This document shows, in pieces, positions 11,332 to 23,500 of a stretch of 64,000 nt of DNA; position 1 is the first letter of the stretch; every line of letters begins with the position of its first letter. The notes below the pieces were generated by a model that saw only the letters and a program-made list of their open reading frames with translations, was not told the DNA's origin and did not search any database. The stretch is from Limnanthes douglasii subsp. nivea (lineage: Eukaryota; Streptophyta; Magnoliopsida; Brassicales; Limnanthaceae). The stretch is from contig JAUPFV010000005.1 of the NCBI GenBank assembly GCA_036936605.1, positions 2,903,670-2,967,669 on the forward strand, read 5' to 3'. Position numbers and translations under genes: made by a program.

Positions 11332-12374
11332 CCTATTCAACTATTTTATTGTCATCTAGTAACCAAGGTTTAATCAATTGTATCTTAATACCTAACTACC
11401 TAATTATGACTTAGTACCTAACTTTATTTTAATACCCTAACTACCCTCACCATTCATGAACAACCACATAATCAAAATTTATCTTCCCTACTTTTTCTTT
11501 TTATTTTATTTTTAAAAGATCTGTATCTTTCGAACCAGAGCTCGAAAATAAATAAATTAAAGTACTGTCACTTTTGTTTTTTAAAAATGAACAAAACTAG
11601 ATCCATTGATGATATTTTTTGATTTTTTTAAAAAATAAAATTTCACTAGTAACAATTCGCATCATATCATGAGAATTGTTCAGGAAATCCTGAGAGTTGC
11701 AAACAATTCTCATCATATCATGAGAATTGTTCAGGAACCCCAGAGTTGCAAACAATTCGCATCATATCATGAGAATTGTTCAGGAAACCCAGAGTTGCAA
11801 ACAATTCGCATGATATCATAAGAATTGTTCAGAAAATACTGAGAGTTGCAAACAATTCGTATCATATCATGAGAATTGTTCAGGGAACACAGAGTTACAA
11901 ACAATTCGCATCTTATCATAAGAATTGTTCAGGAAATCCTGAGAGTTGCAAACAATTCGCAACCTATCATGAGAATCGTTTAGAAAACCCAGAGTTGCAA
12001 ACAATTCGCATCCTATCATGAGAATCGTTCAGAAATCCTGAGAGTTGCAAGCAATTCGCATTTTATCATGAGAATCGTTCAGAAATCCTGAGAGTTGCAA
12101 GCAATTCGCATCTTATCATGAGAATCGTTCAGAAATCCTGAGAGATGCAAGCAATTCGCATCTTATCATGAGAATCGTTCGGAAATCCTAAGAGTTGCAA
12201 GCAATTCGCATCCTATCATGAGAATTGTACCAGCGCGTTTTTTTACCAGCGCGTATATTTGGTCGGGGGTATTTTTGTCCAAATTTCAATTCGAGGTACC
12301 AAGTGACACTATCCAAAAAACGGGTACCACTGGGTAATTACATAGTTGAGAAGGTATTTACTCGTACTTTTCTC
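11332..12374. mobile_element. unit-I-specific insertion carrying a minisatellite
   Basis: Unit II runs straight through this point (near 26334), while unit I has 1,043 extra bases. The insertion is bordered by a 9-bp near-duplication, TTAAAAATA (11323-11331) and TTAGAAATA (12375-12383). Inside lie imperfect inverted repeats: AAATACCTATTCAACTAT at the left, and AAATACCTTCTCAACTAT on the minus strand near 12360. A 9-bp target duplication fits Mutator-like elements, but the inverted repeats do not reach the very ends, so the class is uncertain. No transposase is present. Confidence 0.55.
11648..12228 (+). repeat. minisatellite of 49-51 bp, about 12 copies
   Basis: Each unit runs ACAATTCGCATC, TATCATGAGAATTGTTCAG, then AAATCCTGAGAGTTGCAA. 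It contains two dyads, ACAATTC with GAATTGT, and TCAGGA with TCCTGA. Copies in the right half share a GCAATTC start and AATCGTTCAG, so there are two subfamilies. It lies wholly inside the unit-I-specific insertion. Confidence 0.92.
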
Positions 12375-12383
12375 TTAGAAATA

Positions 12384-13070
12384 ACTAAAGATTATTAATG
12401 GAGGATAATGATCAATTAAATGTCATTTTAGATTTAGATTTGGATTTAAATTATTGTTCAATTTTTTGTTATAAAATTTTGTCCAATGAAATAAGATAGT
12501 GAGTCTAATTTTTAATACTCAATTAACTATTTTTAATTGCAATACTTTTGCATTAAATTAATGATTTAATGAACAGCGTATTATATTAATAAATAGTTTT
12601 TTTTTTGTATTTTAAAAAGCATATAAGTTTAAAAGATTTTTGTGTTTATTCGTCAATTGCGGTATGTTTTTATACTTCAATTATTTTTGTTTGTTTTTGG
12701 GTTGATTTAACAATTTTACCGATTTTCATATTTGAGGGTTTTATATATTTTTTTCGAGGAAAGATTTTGTTTTTCTCGATTTTTTTCTGTGAGAATAATT
12801 TTTGTATTTTATGTTTTTTTGATTTTGTTTTACTATGAGAATTTATTTTCGAATATTATGTTGTCGATTTTGTTTTTCCTATATGAATGTTTTTTGCATT
12901 TTATGTTTATTGATTTTTTTATGTGTGAATGTTATTTTGATTATATGCTTTTTATTTTTTTATTTTTTTTGTTTTATAATTTTTAATTCTTAGATTTTGC
13001 TGAATATTGTTTTTACTGATTCTATTTAAGTCAACAAATTTTTTAATGTATTTCTATCTATATAGTTTTA
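12384..13070. other. AT/T-rich left part of MULE-derived block
   Basis: The sequence matches 26340-26985 in unit II. Open frames in it are Phe/Tyr-rich products of T-rich DNA and do not look like protein. Confidence 0.45.
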
Positions 13071-13600
13071 CTTATTAGTTATGGAAATGTAGGAGAAATT
13101 TTAGTATACTCATGGTTGATATTTCTTTGTTTTCAATTTGATATAAACGGTTCTACTGCATTAATTAGTTATAGTGTAGTATAAAATGCAAGAGAAATTA
13201 TAGTATATTGTCTTAGTTACATCATTAGTAACATCTAAACTCTCATGTATAAACATTAGTTGTCACTAACTTAAAACAGTTTCTTATGCTCTTTTGTCAT
13301 GCATTAGTTATAGAAAAGGCAGCTTAAATTTTAATAATATCTTTGATCAAAACTGTTATACTGCATTAGTTATAGAGTGACATGCAAAATTTTGATGATA
13401 TCTAAATTGTTCTATTGTATTAGTTATAAAAAGGTATAAGAAGTTTTAGTATATTCTGGTGGTATTTTTTGTGTTTTCTATTTGATCTAAACTGTTCTAC
13501 TGCACCAGTTGTAGAAAAGGCATGAGAAATGATAATATACTGTTTTAGTTACATAATTAGTAAGATTTAAATTATCTTGTATAAATATTACTTGTTACTC
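13070..13600 (+). repeat. minisatellite array A (irregular, about 6 copies)
   Basis: The repeated core is about CTGTTCTACTGCATTAG followed by TTATAGAAAAGGCATGAG and AAATTTTAGTATAT. Spacing is irregular, 60-130 bp. Unit II has about 16 copies over 26980-28110. Unit I appears to have lost about 900 bp by deletion, with short ACTTAAA(A)CAATT-like repeats at the two edges in unit II. Confidence 0.7.
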
Positions 13601-15110
13601 ACTTGAAGAGATTATATTATGTTGGAGATATTAAAGATCATTTGTTAGAAAATGAGAGTGATTTCAATCATATGATGATCTTGTTGAATCGATTAAAATC
13701 TGAAACTTTGGAATTGAATGTGGAGGAGAAGGTCAACATACCAGATTGTATAAGAGAAATATCACGTAGGGTTGGTTCCGATAGTGTTATTGGTAATCAT
13801 TTTTTCCTTTATTCTACTGGTGTTGCTGGGAATGAAATTGTTGTTAACTTATTATGACATACTGATAGAAAACTTGCCAGTTCATCTTGGTATACTTGTA
13901 TTACTGGTATTGGTCAACTTTTTACTGGCGGTGCTGATGAATTTTGTCATGCTCTTTCTAAATTTTTTAAGTAGTTGGTTTCTCTTATAAATATGTTAGT
14001 AATCATAAGAAACATATCATTGTTCAGTATAAATTAAAAATTTCTACTAGTTGCTGCTGGTATATTCGTGCATGGAAAGAGAAGGCTTCATAGTATATGT
14101 ATATAACAAACAATTCAGGACAACATACTTGTGGTGATGTGTTTAAATCAGTCTAAATCTTTTACTTATATTATAATTTCTAGTGAGATTCTTCTTCCAA
14201 AGTTTAGGTCCAATGGTGCTATAAAAAGTAAAGAAGTTATAATTTTTTTTTAAAACAGATATGAGTTTACTATATCATATTGTTTAGCTAAAAAAGGTAT
14301 TAATAAAGCAAAAGAACAAGTTTCGGAGGATGTTATAAATTTGTATTCTAGATTAGTTAATTATTTTATATATAGTAAAGACAATTAATCAAAACTTTCT
14401 TGTAGTATTGGAGTATGATCCTCATCGAAATAATTTTTATGTTGTATTGTTGGTTTTTTATAAGGTTATATTTCAAATATAATATCTGAATAATAATAAT
14501 AAAATGTACTTGTGATTCAATTACACGTGATATTATTACATATTTATTATTTAAAACATGAAAGACTTGTTTAACTTTTATAAATAGGAGTTAAACTCTG
14601 GATTTAAGTAAAACGATTTTATACTGATATATTATTATACTATTCTTCTTCTTTTTTTATCTCTTTTTTTATCTCTTTTTTTCCTATCTAGACGATTTTG
14701 GTGTTTAATTAGTATTTTAGCTCATCTATTTTGGTTCCTATTTTCACGGTTTTGGATATTTCGTCCGAGGTTCTTTTTGGATTGTACACTTCTTCAATCA
14801 AAGTATACAAGAATATTGTTAAGCGTAGTTGCAAGTGATGGCAATAATGGTATGTTTTTTTTGTTTTTTATACGCTATATATGTATCTCTTTTTTAAAAT
14901 TTTATGTCTTTAATTTTAATTTTTTTAGGTATGTTTCCTCTGTATTTTGCAATAGTTAGTTCTAAGAAAAATAGTAATTGGAGTTGGTTCATAGAGTTAT
15001 TAAACTTTCGTTTAAGTGAACGAGTAATAACTTTAATTTTTTATTTGAACTTGGGATTAGTTAATTCAGTTAGTTCTTTGGTAATTCTATTTTATGGTAG
15101 ATGAATTTGT
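13600..15110 (+). pseudogene. MULE (Mutator-like) transposase remnant, unit I
   Basis: Three pieces can be read. An N-terminal piece lies at 13603-13857. A MuDR-type DNA-binding domain at about 13895-14150 shows GQLFTGGADEFCHALSKF, VSNHKKHIIVQYKLKIST, C-C-W-Y-I-R-A and a terminal NSGQHTCGDVF. A catalytic-domain piece at about 14770-15100 shows FLDCTLLQSKY, SDGNNG, an intron-like gap, then MFPLYFAIVSSKK and NWSWFIELLNF. In family members the motif after this is ISD. Here it reads IFY, so the second catalytic Asp is lost. Unit II keeps it. Stops and frameshifts show the gene is dead. Confidence 0.75.
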
Positions 15111-15119
15111 TTTAGATTT

Positions 15120-16010
15120 TTGACTTGGAATGAGAAATTTTTATTTCATCTTTCTTCCATTAATTTTTTATAGTAGTTGAAATAAAAAAAATATATTTTA
15201 ACTTGGCAATAATGTTTTTTATTTCACCTTCCTTGTATATACTTTCTTATGAAAGGTGAAACTAGTTGTTTTTAGCTTTTTGGCTTTGGAGGAGAAATTT
15301 TTATTTTACCTTTATTTGTATTACTTTGTTATGGCAGGTGAAATTATTTCTTTTAAGATTTTCGACTTGGTAGGAGAATTTTTTATATCACCTTCCAACT
15401 ATTAATTTCTTATGATAGATGATTTGTTTTTTAAAAATTTCAACTTGATAGGATAAATTTGCGTTTTATCTTCCTTGTATTACTTTCTTATGGACGTTGA
15501 AATTATTTGTGTCCAGATTTTTGACTTGACAATATAAATTTTTATTTGAGCTTCCTTTTGATTACTTTGTTATGGTGGGTGAAATTATTTGTTCTGGATT
15601 TTGACTCGACAAGATAAATTTGTATTCACATTCATTTGTATTATTTTCTTATGGTATGTGAAATTGATTGTTTTTATTTCAAATTGGCAATTTGTTTTTA
15701 TTTTACCTTCCTTGTATTATTTTCTTATGGAAGCTGAAATTATTTATTTTTAGATTTTTGACTTGGTAAGAGAAATTTTTATTTCACCTTATTGGTAAGA
15801 GAAATTTTTACATGAGAAGTTTTTATTTCACGTTCTTTTGTATTACTTTCTTATTGAAGGTGAAATTATTTATATTTAGTTTTGTTGACCTTGTTGTAGA
15901 AATTGTTATTTTAACTTTCTTGTATTACTTTTTATGGAAGGTGAAATTATTTGTTTTTAGATTTTTGACTTGACAAGAGAAAATTTATATTTTATAGTTA
16001 ATAAGAAGTT
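15120..16010 (+). repeat. minisatellite array B with hairpin-forming units, unit I
   Basis: This is a tandem array of about 11 copies with a period near 80 bp: TTTTTGACTTGGTAGGAGAA, then ATTTTTATTTCACCTTCC, TTGTATTACTTTCTTATGGA, AGGTGAAATTATTTG. Each unit holds the dyad TTTCACCTTCC...GGAAGGTGAAA. The array begins directly after the transposase catalytic piece. Confidence 0.8.
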
Positions 16011-16039
16011 TGAGTGAATTTGGGATGAGAAATGAGATA

Positions 16040-16460
16040 GTTAATCGTTTGATTTTATACAAGTACCCGCTTTAATTAAATAATTAGTTTGTTTCTGGCT
16101 GTTGCACTAAACAGGGTACCGCACGAGACAACCGTTCCCGATATCGTTCATATTTAGGTTGAAAGTTGTTCAATCTTAGAGAACCCGTTAAGTGCCTATT
16201 TGGACAACGGCTGAAAAATTGTTTCACTGAAACAGACACCCGTCTAGCCGAACAAATACCCAGTGTGGGGCAATCGGGTACCCGACATCTTAAACTAGCC
16301 AAACAAATACCAGTGTGGGCAATCGTTTTTATGTTTGTATCACATTATGAACTTATTAGCCAAATAAAGTGTTTTGTTATTTGAGTCTATTTAGGATGTT
16401 AATGACAGTTTTGTAAATAAATGAAAGTTAGAAGGTATTTTTGTCCAAAAAAATCAAATT
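16040..16460. other. unit-I-specific insertion or replacement
   Basis: This GC-richer stretch differs from the matching part of unit II (31830-32310). It contains two near copies of TAGCCGAACAAATACCCAGT plus GTGGGCAATCG (about 16245 and 16297). It ends in AGGTATTTTTGTCCAAA, which also occurs near 12266 in the other unit-I insertion, so the two may come from one transposon family. No gene is seen. Confidence 0.4.
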
Positions 16461-16689
16461 AAAGTCAACGACGTTTTTTTGTAAATTTATACCCAATTTT
16501 GGTATGTATAGCTCCATCATATTTGAATTTGTTTGATTGTTTGATTTTTTTAATATACTTCAAGTCAATATGTAATTGTTCAATTTGAATTGTTTGGCCC
16601 TAAATTTCTGAAGTTTATTAGTCCTATTGTCGTAAATTATTCAACACTAGAAGTCTATCTTATTCCTTCAAGTGAGGGACCATCGGCAG

Positions 16690-16863
16690 ATTTTGTTTTC
16701 TATTTTTTCATCAACTGATCGTGTATCAAAATTTCGGGGGCAAAAATATGATGGAACGAATAATATGAAAGGTCAATTTGATAGATTGAAAACTTTAATT
16801 CAAGTAAATCGACAAGCTTATTACGTGCATTGTTTGACTCAACGTGACTTAAAGACTGTTTAA
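16690..16863 (+). pseudogene. hAT/ZMYM1-like (DUF4371-type) transposase fragment, unit I
   Basis: The open piece reads SKFRGQKYDGTNNMKGQFD, then RLKTLIQVNRQAYYVHC. This matches the catalytic neighbourhood of plant TTF-type zinc finger/ZMYM1-like proteins, which derive from hAT transposases (usually GQGYDGASNM and ...YVHCFAH). Only about 50 residues remain. A duplicate lies at 32577-32731. Confidence 0.65.
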
Positions 16864-16869
16864 TGAGTA

Positions 16870-17400
16870 TTGCTTAAAAATTATTGTGGTATAAAATATA
16901 TAAAAAAAATAATTAAAAAAATACAATTTCTAGTCCATAATTTAATAATTGCTTAATGACATTTGTGAAAAAATAAATGTTTACTATAATAGATGATCTA
17001 AATATTAAGTGTTTATTTTAATTTTCCATTTATTGAAAATACATTTACGATTGTATTATACTTTCACTTTGAATTGGTATTGAAATATAAATACAATACA
17101 TTGAAATAATATTCGGATATTTATTTTTATGATATTTTTAACATATTCTGAATTTTAATCTTGGATGTGTCTCATGTTCGGGTATTGATTTTAATTAAGT
17201 ATGTTGGAAGCTATATAGTAGATATACATAGATGTTAAAGCTAAACATCCAGATGTTTAATGAAGAAAATCTAGACATGCTACCCAATACGCAAAACATA
17301 GTACTTCTTAATGCCAATTGTTATTTATCAAAGAAAAAATAAAATTGCACCGATCATAGACCAAATTGTGAACAAATACCGAAAGATTAAACTTTGGACC
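16870..17400. other. AT-rich spacer and 3' flank of gene 2
   Basis: No gene is seen. The stretch 17318-17370 (GTTATTTATCAAAGAAAAAA) is the paralogue of the Copia-1 insertion site next to gene 1. Confidence 0.5.
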
Positions 17401-17416
17401 GAGGATTGATCGGCAT

Positions 17417-18503
17417 TCATTTTTGCTGCGGCGGAAACTGCTTCTCTGGTCCAATATTAACGTTTACTTCCGCACCTGTTAATAAAAATACATTAGCAAG
17501 AAATATCGAACGTTTATAGTACATATTTTCCGATCGAATGCCCATAAAAGTAAATTTCAATTGCTGTTTTATAAGAAAAATATCATGTATTTTAACTGCG
17601 AGTTCCGTCGATAACTTATAAAATAAGTTTTGATATTAAATAGTTTGTTATTTTTATTTTTTTATATATAATTTTTCGATTAAAAATCATCTAGTGCTAA
17701 TCTTTTGATTATCTAATTATTAGGTATATAATTACTTCGCTAGAAATGGTTAAGTTAGTCTTTTGAGTTTGACTATTTATTTTCGATAAAATTAGTTTCT
17801 ACGAGTGTTAATTTAGAAGAGTAATTTTATCGAAAACGAATAGTTAAAATACTAACTTTTATTGAAAATGATAATCCATGACTAACAAAATCGAAAATGA
17901 ATAAACAACACGTATTATGAGAGTAACTTTATAAAAAATAATAGTCAATAAACTCCTACCAAATATCTTTTAATCCAAAAAAACTATACGTCGAAAATAT
18001 AGATTAAAAAAAAATAATTACCATTCGAAAAATAATTAATTTTTTTACCAGGGTAGCTATTATGTACAGCCGCGGCTGCAGCGGACTTCTGTTTGTGCAG
18101 CCAAATGAAATAGCAACCAGCAACCACAACCGCAACCACGAAAAAGAAACTCAAGACAATTTTGAGAGTGCCCGATGATGAGTTATCAGAACCACTACTG
18201 CTCTCGTTTGTTTCGCACGAAACATGAATACCACCGAAGTTACCTGCATTGTCAAGGCTTCGTTCTGAGTTGTCGTCTGACATATCGGTCCTTTGCTGCG
18301 AAAGATCATCATCCGACGGTGGGCCGCAAATACCTGCGATATAAATAGTCGGAGAAACGTAAATCGGAAATGATCACTTAAAATAAATAAACATAAACAT
18401 GGTTGCGGTAAACAAAATTTGAATCGCTCTACGTACCATTAGCAAAAGAAAACAAGACGGAAAGAGCTAAAAGAAGCAAGAATATATTTTTGTACGCGGC
18501 CAT
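17417..18503 (-). CDS. small one-pass membrane protein, gene 2 (136 aa, 3 exons)
   Basis: Exons 18503-18437, 18333-18049 and 17475-17417 join in phase (67+285+59 nt = 137 codons) with GT-AG introns. The product begins MAAYKNIFLLLLALSVLF (signal peptide) and continues with ICGPPSDDDLSQQ. A Ser/Asn-rich segment with a second cysteine (HVSCETNE) leads to a membrane helix ending CYFIWLHKQK, then five alanines and the tail VNIGPEKQFPPQQK. A TATTATAT box lies about 40 bp upstream of the start, which implies a very short leader. It is nearly identical to gene 3. Five differences in the last 85 bases of exon 2 include only two conservative or mild changes (Val to Ile, His to Tyr). Function is unknown. 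Confidence 0.8.
17772..17844. repeat. fold-back (inverted repeat) in intron 2 of gene 2
   Basis: ACTATTTATTTTCGATAAAA (17772 onward) pairs with TTTTATCGAAAACGAATAGT (to 17844), with one or two mismatches over about 22 bp and a loop of about 28 bases. Related fold-backs lie in gene 3 (33606-33687) and in the receptor gene (56435-56511). Confidence 0.75.
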
Positions 18504-18627
18504 TGCGATTAAGGTGATATAAATAGAATAGAGATCGTCATATAATAGTGTGCCACATTGAATTAGTAAGCTTTAAAAAATTAATAAATCAAGTTATCTT
18601 AAAAGTTTGAATTTATATGGATCTAAC

Positions 18628-18912
18628 TAGGGCGGTCAACGGTTATTTGGAACCGAAAATCGGAACGGAACCGAACCGATAAAAACTGGACTGAGAACCA
18701 GATCGAACTTTAACGGTCTCGTTCGTGGTTCCATTTTAAAAACCGAACTCAATACGGAACCGAAACAACAAAACTGGTTCATAATCGAGCCGATAAAATC
18801 GATAAATCGGTAGAACCGATTAGAAACCGAATCGATAAAACTGATACAAAACCGAACTGATAAAATTGATAAACTAACCGAATCAATAAAAATCCGTTAG
18901 ACCCAATTAATT

Positions 18913-18964
<52 letters not shown>

Positions 18965-19237
18965 TTCAAAATTAATAGTTAATTACCCATTTTTAATAAA
19001 AAAAATCAAAGATTAAATTTTAAACTTTGATTTTATGTTATTTATTTATTTAATTTTTTTAAATAGACCGGATCAGACCGAAAATGACCAAAACAGGACC
19101 AAACCAAACTGGAACCGAATCGGACCGAACCGGACCGGACCGAAAACTTAATAGTCCGGTCCGATTCCAAAATATAGAACTGATAGCTTAGCCGTCCGGC
19201 CCGGTTCCGGTGAAACCTGAACCGATAAACATCCCTA
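18628..19237. mobile_element. hAT-type non-autonomous element with 8-bp TSD, unit I
   Basis: The 610-bp element starts TAGGGCGGTC and ends ACATCCCTA. An exact 8-bp target duplication GATCTAAC flanks it at 18620-18627 and 19238-19245. An 8-bp duplication plus TAGGG-type ends fits the hAT superfamily. The arms are rich in AACCGAACCGG words and a (TA)n run sits at 18915-18962. It lies about 125 bp upstream of the gene 2 start codon. No transposase is encoded. Confidence 0.9.
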
Positions 19238-19245
19238 GATCTAAC

Positions 19246-20569
19246 TCAGCTCTTCAAATTATCCATACGCAATGACTACAAATCATCGGTTTTTTTAGCG
19301 CGACACAATAACCTGTAAACCACACAAAATTACAAACTCAATTAAGAAACACACTCATAACTTTTATCGCAACACGTTTTAGTTAACCAATTCGACTACC
19401 TTTTGAAAAATTACGAAAGCTGGTTTTGATATAAAAAACATCGGGGTATTTTAAGATAAATGACCGACTGTAGTGGTTCATGTATTTTTTAACGCTCAAT
19501 AATATTATTATATGTTTACAAAGTAAACTAAGAGTCGAGTCCTATCTAGAAGAGTGATAATTTAATTGTTGTGATGAAATTATAAAGTTGTTTATACAGC
19601 TCTTGCTACTTCTTTTAATCATTTTTGGATCGTGCTTCATTGTAAGTATAAGATTTAAGATTGACTGTGTAAAAATAGTTTGTCAAGATCATTTAAAAAT
19701 GCAAAATATTTGGAATTGTTCATCGATGCCATCCATTATTAATAGGTCGTGAGTTAATAAATTACAAAACCCACTTGCCATAATATTTTAAAATAATTAT
19801 ATAAACATTACTTGTCAGCCATAACTGGGTATTACCAAACAGGAAAAAGAACCTTAAAATAAATATTTTCAAATTTCAAATAATTTAATCACAATCCGTG
19901 AGTACTTCAATGATTAAAAACGTTAAACACTATATCTTTTTATAACTAAAATTTGACTATTCTGCAATTGAGTTATAAAATCATACTCCAAACCAATTGT
20001 GCAGATATTAATATAAAATATAAAAAAACAAAAAAACAAAAATCCATTTTTAGATATTAAATTTTGAAAGAAAAGTTTCCAACCGTTCAAAGATCAAAAT
20101 TTTAGATTTTAACAATAACTAAAAATATCCAACTGAGAAATTCAGTTTCAAAAAATATTTATAAACCAACGTCACCGGATCAAAATGCTATTTTTTTTTC
20201 CCTTTTAAACCTATATAACGAACCAGTCAACAACACCATTAGGTAACACAGTTTGGTCATGTGTAGACATGTTTAGATTTTGTTTTAAAAAATTTATTAA
20301 TATTAAAAGCTTTGTTCATTAAAGTATATGATATGAGCAATCAAGATAATATTTGTAAGCATAAACCAAAATAGTAAAGCATAACATTACAAAAGAAAAT
20401 GTCAATCTAAAAAAAGAAGTAAAGCTATATAAAACCTTTGCATAGCGTAAATTTCACCGACATAATATTTTGCATTACACCATAGGCTATCAAACTACAA
20501 TTTATCTTTCTTTGTGGAGGTTTATTCTATTTCATTTTTTTTTCTAATTTTACTTCGTGATACATTCAT
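19246..20569. other. upstream flank of gene 2, no gene seen
   Basis: The first 750 bp are identical to 35070-35821. From 19998 the two copies differ markedly. The stretch 20300-20560 reappears, split by the gypsy element, at 36100-36140 and 46427-46665. No coding region is recognised. Confidence 0.6.
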
Positions 20570-23500
20570 GGGGCTACAGGCACCATGTCTTATGATCCTA
20601 AAGACTTTGGTGACATGTCATCTCCAACGAAGTCCCATATGGAGACTGCTAGTGGAGAAATTTGTGAAGTCAAAGGGGGAGGTTCAATTATTTTTTCGGA
20701 AAAAATAGAAATTAAAAACTGCCTCTACATTCTTTCACTATCCTTAAAGTTATTATCTGTTAGTCAAGTAACAAAACAACTCAACTGTGTGGTTCTTATG
20801 TATCCATTTTTTTTCATTTTACAGGACATTTGTACGAAAGAGATCATTGGGCGTGGTATTGAACAATGAGGTCTCTATTATGTTGATGAAGTAGTTCATA
20901 AGAGACATGCCATGCTTGCTCATGGAACAACCGAAAGGAAACTTTGGTTATGACAACCAGCGACTTGGTCATCCTTCTTTTAGCTATCTTAAAAGTTTGT
21001 TTCCAAGTCTTTTTTTTGAATAATTCCATTCACGAGAAATGTGAAACCTGCATTCTTGCAAAAAACCGTAGGGCCTCATTTAATCAAAGTAATACTAGAG
21101 TTGATTATTCTTTTTCGCTAATCCATTCTGATGTTTGGGGTCCAGCACCAAATTCAACTAACAATCAAATCATATACTTTGTTTTATTTGTGGATGATTT
21201 CTCAAGAATGACTTGGATATACTTCATGAAACATAAATCGAAAGTACCAAAAATATTTGTTTGTTTTTATAAAATGATTTTGACTCAATTTGTAAAAATA
21301 TATACAGATTCTCCGTTCTGATAATGGAACATAGTTTGTCAACCAAACAATGCATAATTTTTTCAAAACAAATGGTCTTATCCGTCAAACCACTTGTCCA
21401 AACACACCTCAACAAAATGGTACTTCAGAACGAAAAAATCGTACTTTACTTGAAAAAACTCGTGCTATTATGATTGAATCTAGAGTTCCTCATTCTCTTT
21501 GGCCAGAAGCTCTTGCAACAGCTACGTATCTTGCAAATTGTCTACCAACCCGATGTCTAGGAAATAAAACTCCATTACAAGTCCTTGCCACCCAAGCTGC
21601 AATTCCATCTGTTATGACCTTACCACCTCGTGTCTTTGGTTGTTCGGTGTTTGTTCATATCCCTAAAACTAGTCGAAAGAAACTTATTCCGTGTGCTGAA
21701 AAGTGTGTATTCGTTGGGTACGGTGTTCATCAAATGGGATATCGGTGTTACAATCCGGTTACTCGTCGAATCCATGTCACCATGGACTGTGACTTCTTAG
21801 AATCCGATTATTTTTTTGACCACCGATCTCGTGCTCAAGGGGAGAAAGTAAGTGAATCACTCGACTGGTTGCTATATGAAAGTTACTTTGAGGATGTGCC
21901 GACAGAGTCGGTAGATGGCGCCACCGAACACGCCTCTTCCAACATAAATGAGACTGACGAGGCAGTTCTTACCACCAATGATTCTCCCGAAGACAATGTC
22001 CAACAAAAAATAAATGACACGGATACTACCAGCAAATCAGTCGAAGAAAATGTCGATCAAGAGGTAAACAATTTACAATGTCATAATTCAGAAAATGCTA
22101 CTGACCATGACATTTCAGGAATTTCATTTGTTGAAACTTAAACTCGGGTTCTTCCCTCAAGAAAAAATAGAGGGGTTCCTCCTGACCGGTATTCACCGGA
22201 ACACGTTCCTTCGTGCTTCTACATATCCGGTAAAAACGGACATGAAAGAAATGATGAAGATTTCAAAGGCGTTTTCAGATACTATTCTCTCTGAACAAAT
22301 CCCTAAAACAACTCAAGAAGCTAAGAAGATGACTGAATGGCATGAAACAATGAATACCGAAATGGAAGCTCTAAAAAGGAATGGTACATGGGAGAAGTGT
22401 GTGTTACCACAAGGGAAGAAAGCAGCCAGGTGTAGATGGGTGTTTAATATAAAATATAAATCTGATGGCACCATTGAGCGACACAAGGCAAGATTGGTTG
22501 CCAAATGATATACACAAACATATGGTATAGACTACTCTAAAACGTTCTCTCCTGTTGCAAAGATTGACACTATCAGAGTTTTAATTTCAATAGCCGCGAA
22601 TAAAGATTGGCCTCTTCATCAATTTGATGTAAAGAATGCTTTCTTACATGTAGACTTGGAAGAAGAGGTGTATATGGAACCCCCACCAGGGTTCTCTGAT
22701 GTTTTTCAAGAAAATGAGGTATGTAAACTGAAAAAGGCATTATATGGGCTCAAACAGTCTCCTCGTGCTTGGTTTGGGAGATTTAAAATGGCAATAAAGA
22801 AGTATGACTACAAACAGAGTAATGGGGATCATACCTTATTTTACAAAAATAGAGGAGAATTAGTCACTTACCTTATAATATATGTCGACGATATGATTAT
22901 AACGGGGAATGACGAAGAAGAAATTAGCTCTCTTAGGAAAAACCTCTTCAAGGAGTTTGAAATGAAAGACCTTGGGGGATTGAAGTATTTCCAAGGAATC
23001 GAGGTTCTTAGGTCAAGAGGAGGGATTTATATCTCCCAACGGAAATATATATTGGATTTATTAGCTGAAGTTGGCATGGTGGATTGAAAACCAAATGACA
23101 CTCCTATGGTTGTGAATTACAAACTAAAGATAATTGAAGGGGCGAGACCAACGAGTAAAGAAAGCTACCAAAGGTTTGTGGGAAAATTGATTTACCTGGC
23201 TCACACTCGACCCGACATTCCATACGCGGTGGGAGTAGTTAGCCAGTTCATGCATCATCCTTAGGAACACCATATGGCGGCAGTAATGAGGAATATTCGA
23301 TATCTCAAAGGCACACCAGGACGAGGCATATTTTTTAAGAAAAATGGACACCTTGATGTTGAAGTATTCATAGATGTTGATTGGGGAGAGAATCCTAACG
23401 ACAAGCGATCAACTGCTGGCTACTTTACTCTTCTTGGAGGTAACTTGGTGACTTGGAGGAGTAAGAAACAGAAAGTAGTATCACTGTCAAGTGCTGAATC

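Larger units (their letters stand above)
4616..20569 (+). repeat. tandem duplication unit I (about 15.95 kb)
   Basis: The segment from inside Copia-1 (GGGGCTAC at 4616) to about 20569 recurs from 20570 to about 46665, with the gypsy element inserted near the end of the second unit. It contains the 3' half of Copia-1, small-protein genes 1 and 2, a MULE remnant with two minisatellites and an hAT element. Offsets between units shift from 15,962 at the 3' LTRs to 15,842 at genes 2/3, because of indels. Confidence 0.92.

Noticed and set aside
11648..12228. CRISPR-like array of 50-bp repeats
   Set aside because: Units are contiguous with no unique spacers, and the context is a plant transposon insertion.
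12605..12986. Overlapping Phe/Tyr-rich open frames (77 and 84 codons)
   Set aside because: They are products of T-rich DNA, with no conserved counterpart in unit II and no motif.
16084..16384. Two 72-codon open frames on opposite strands
   Set aside because: They lie in a unit-I-specific repeat-like insertion and mirror each other. No family was recognised.
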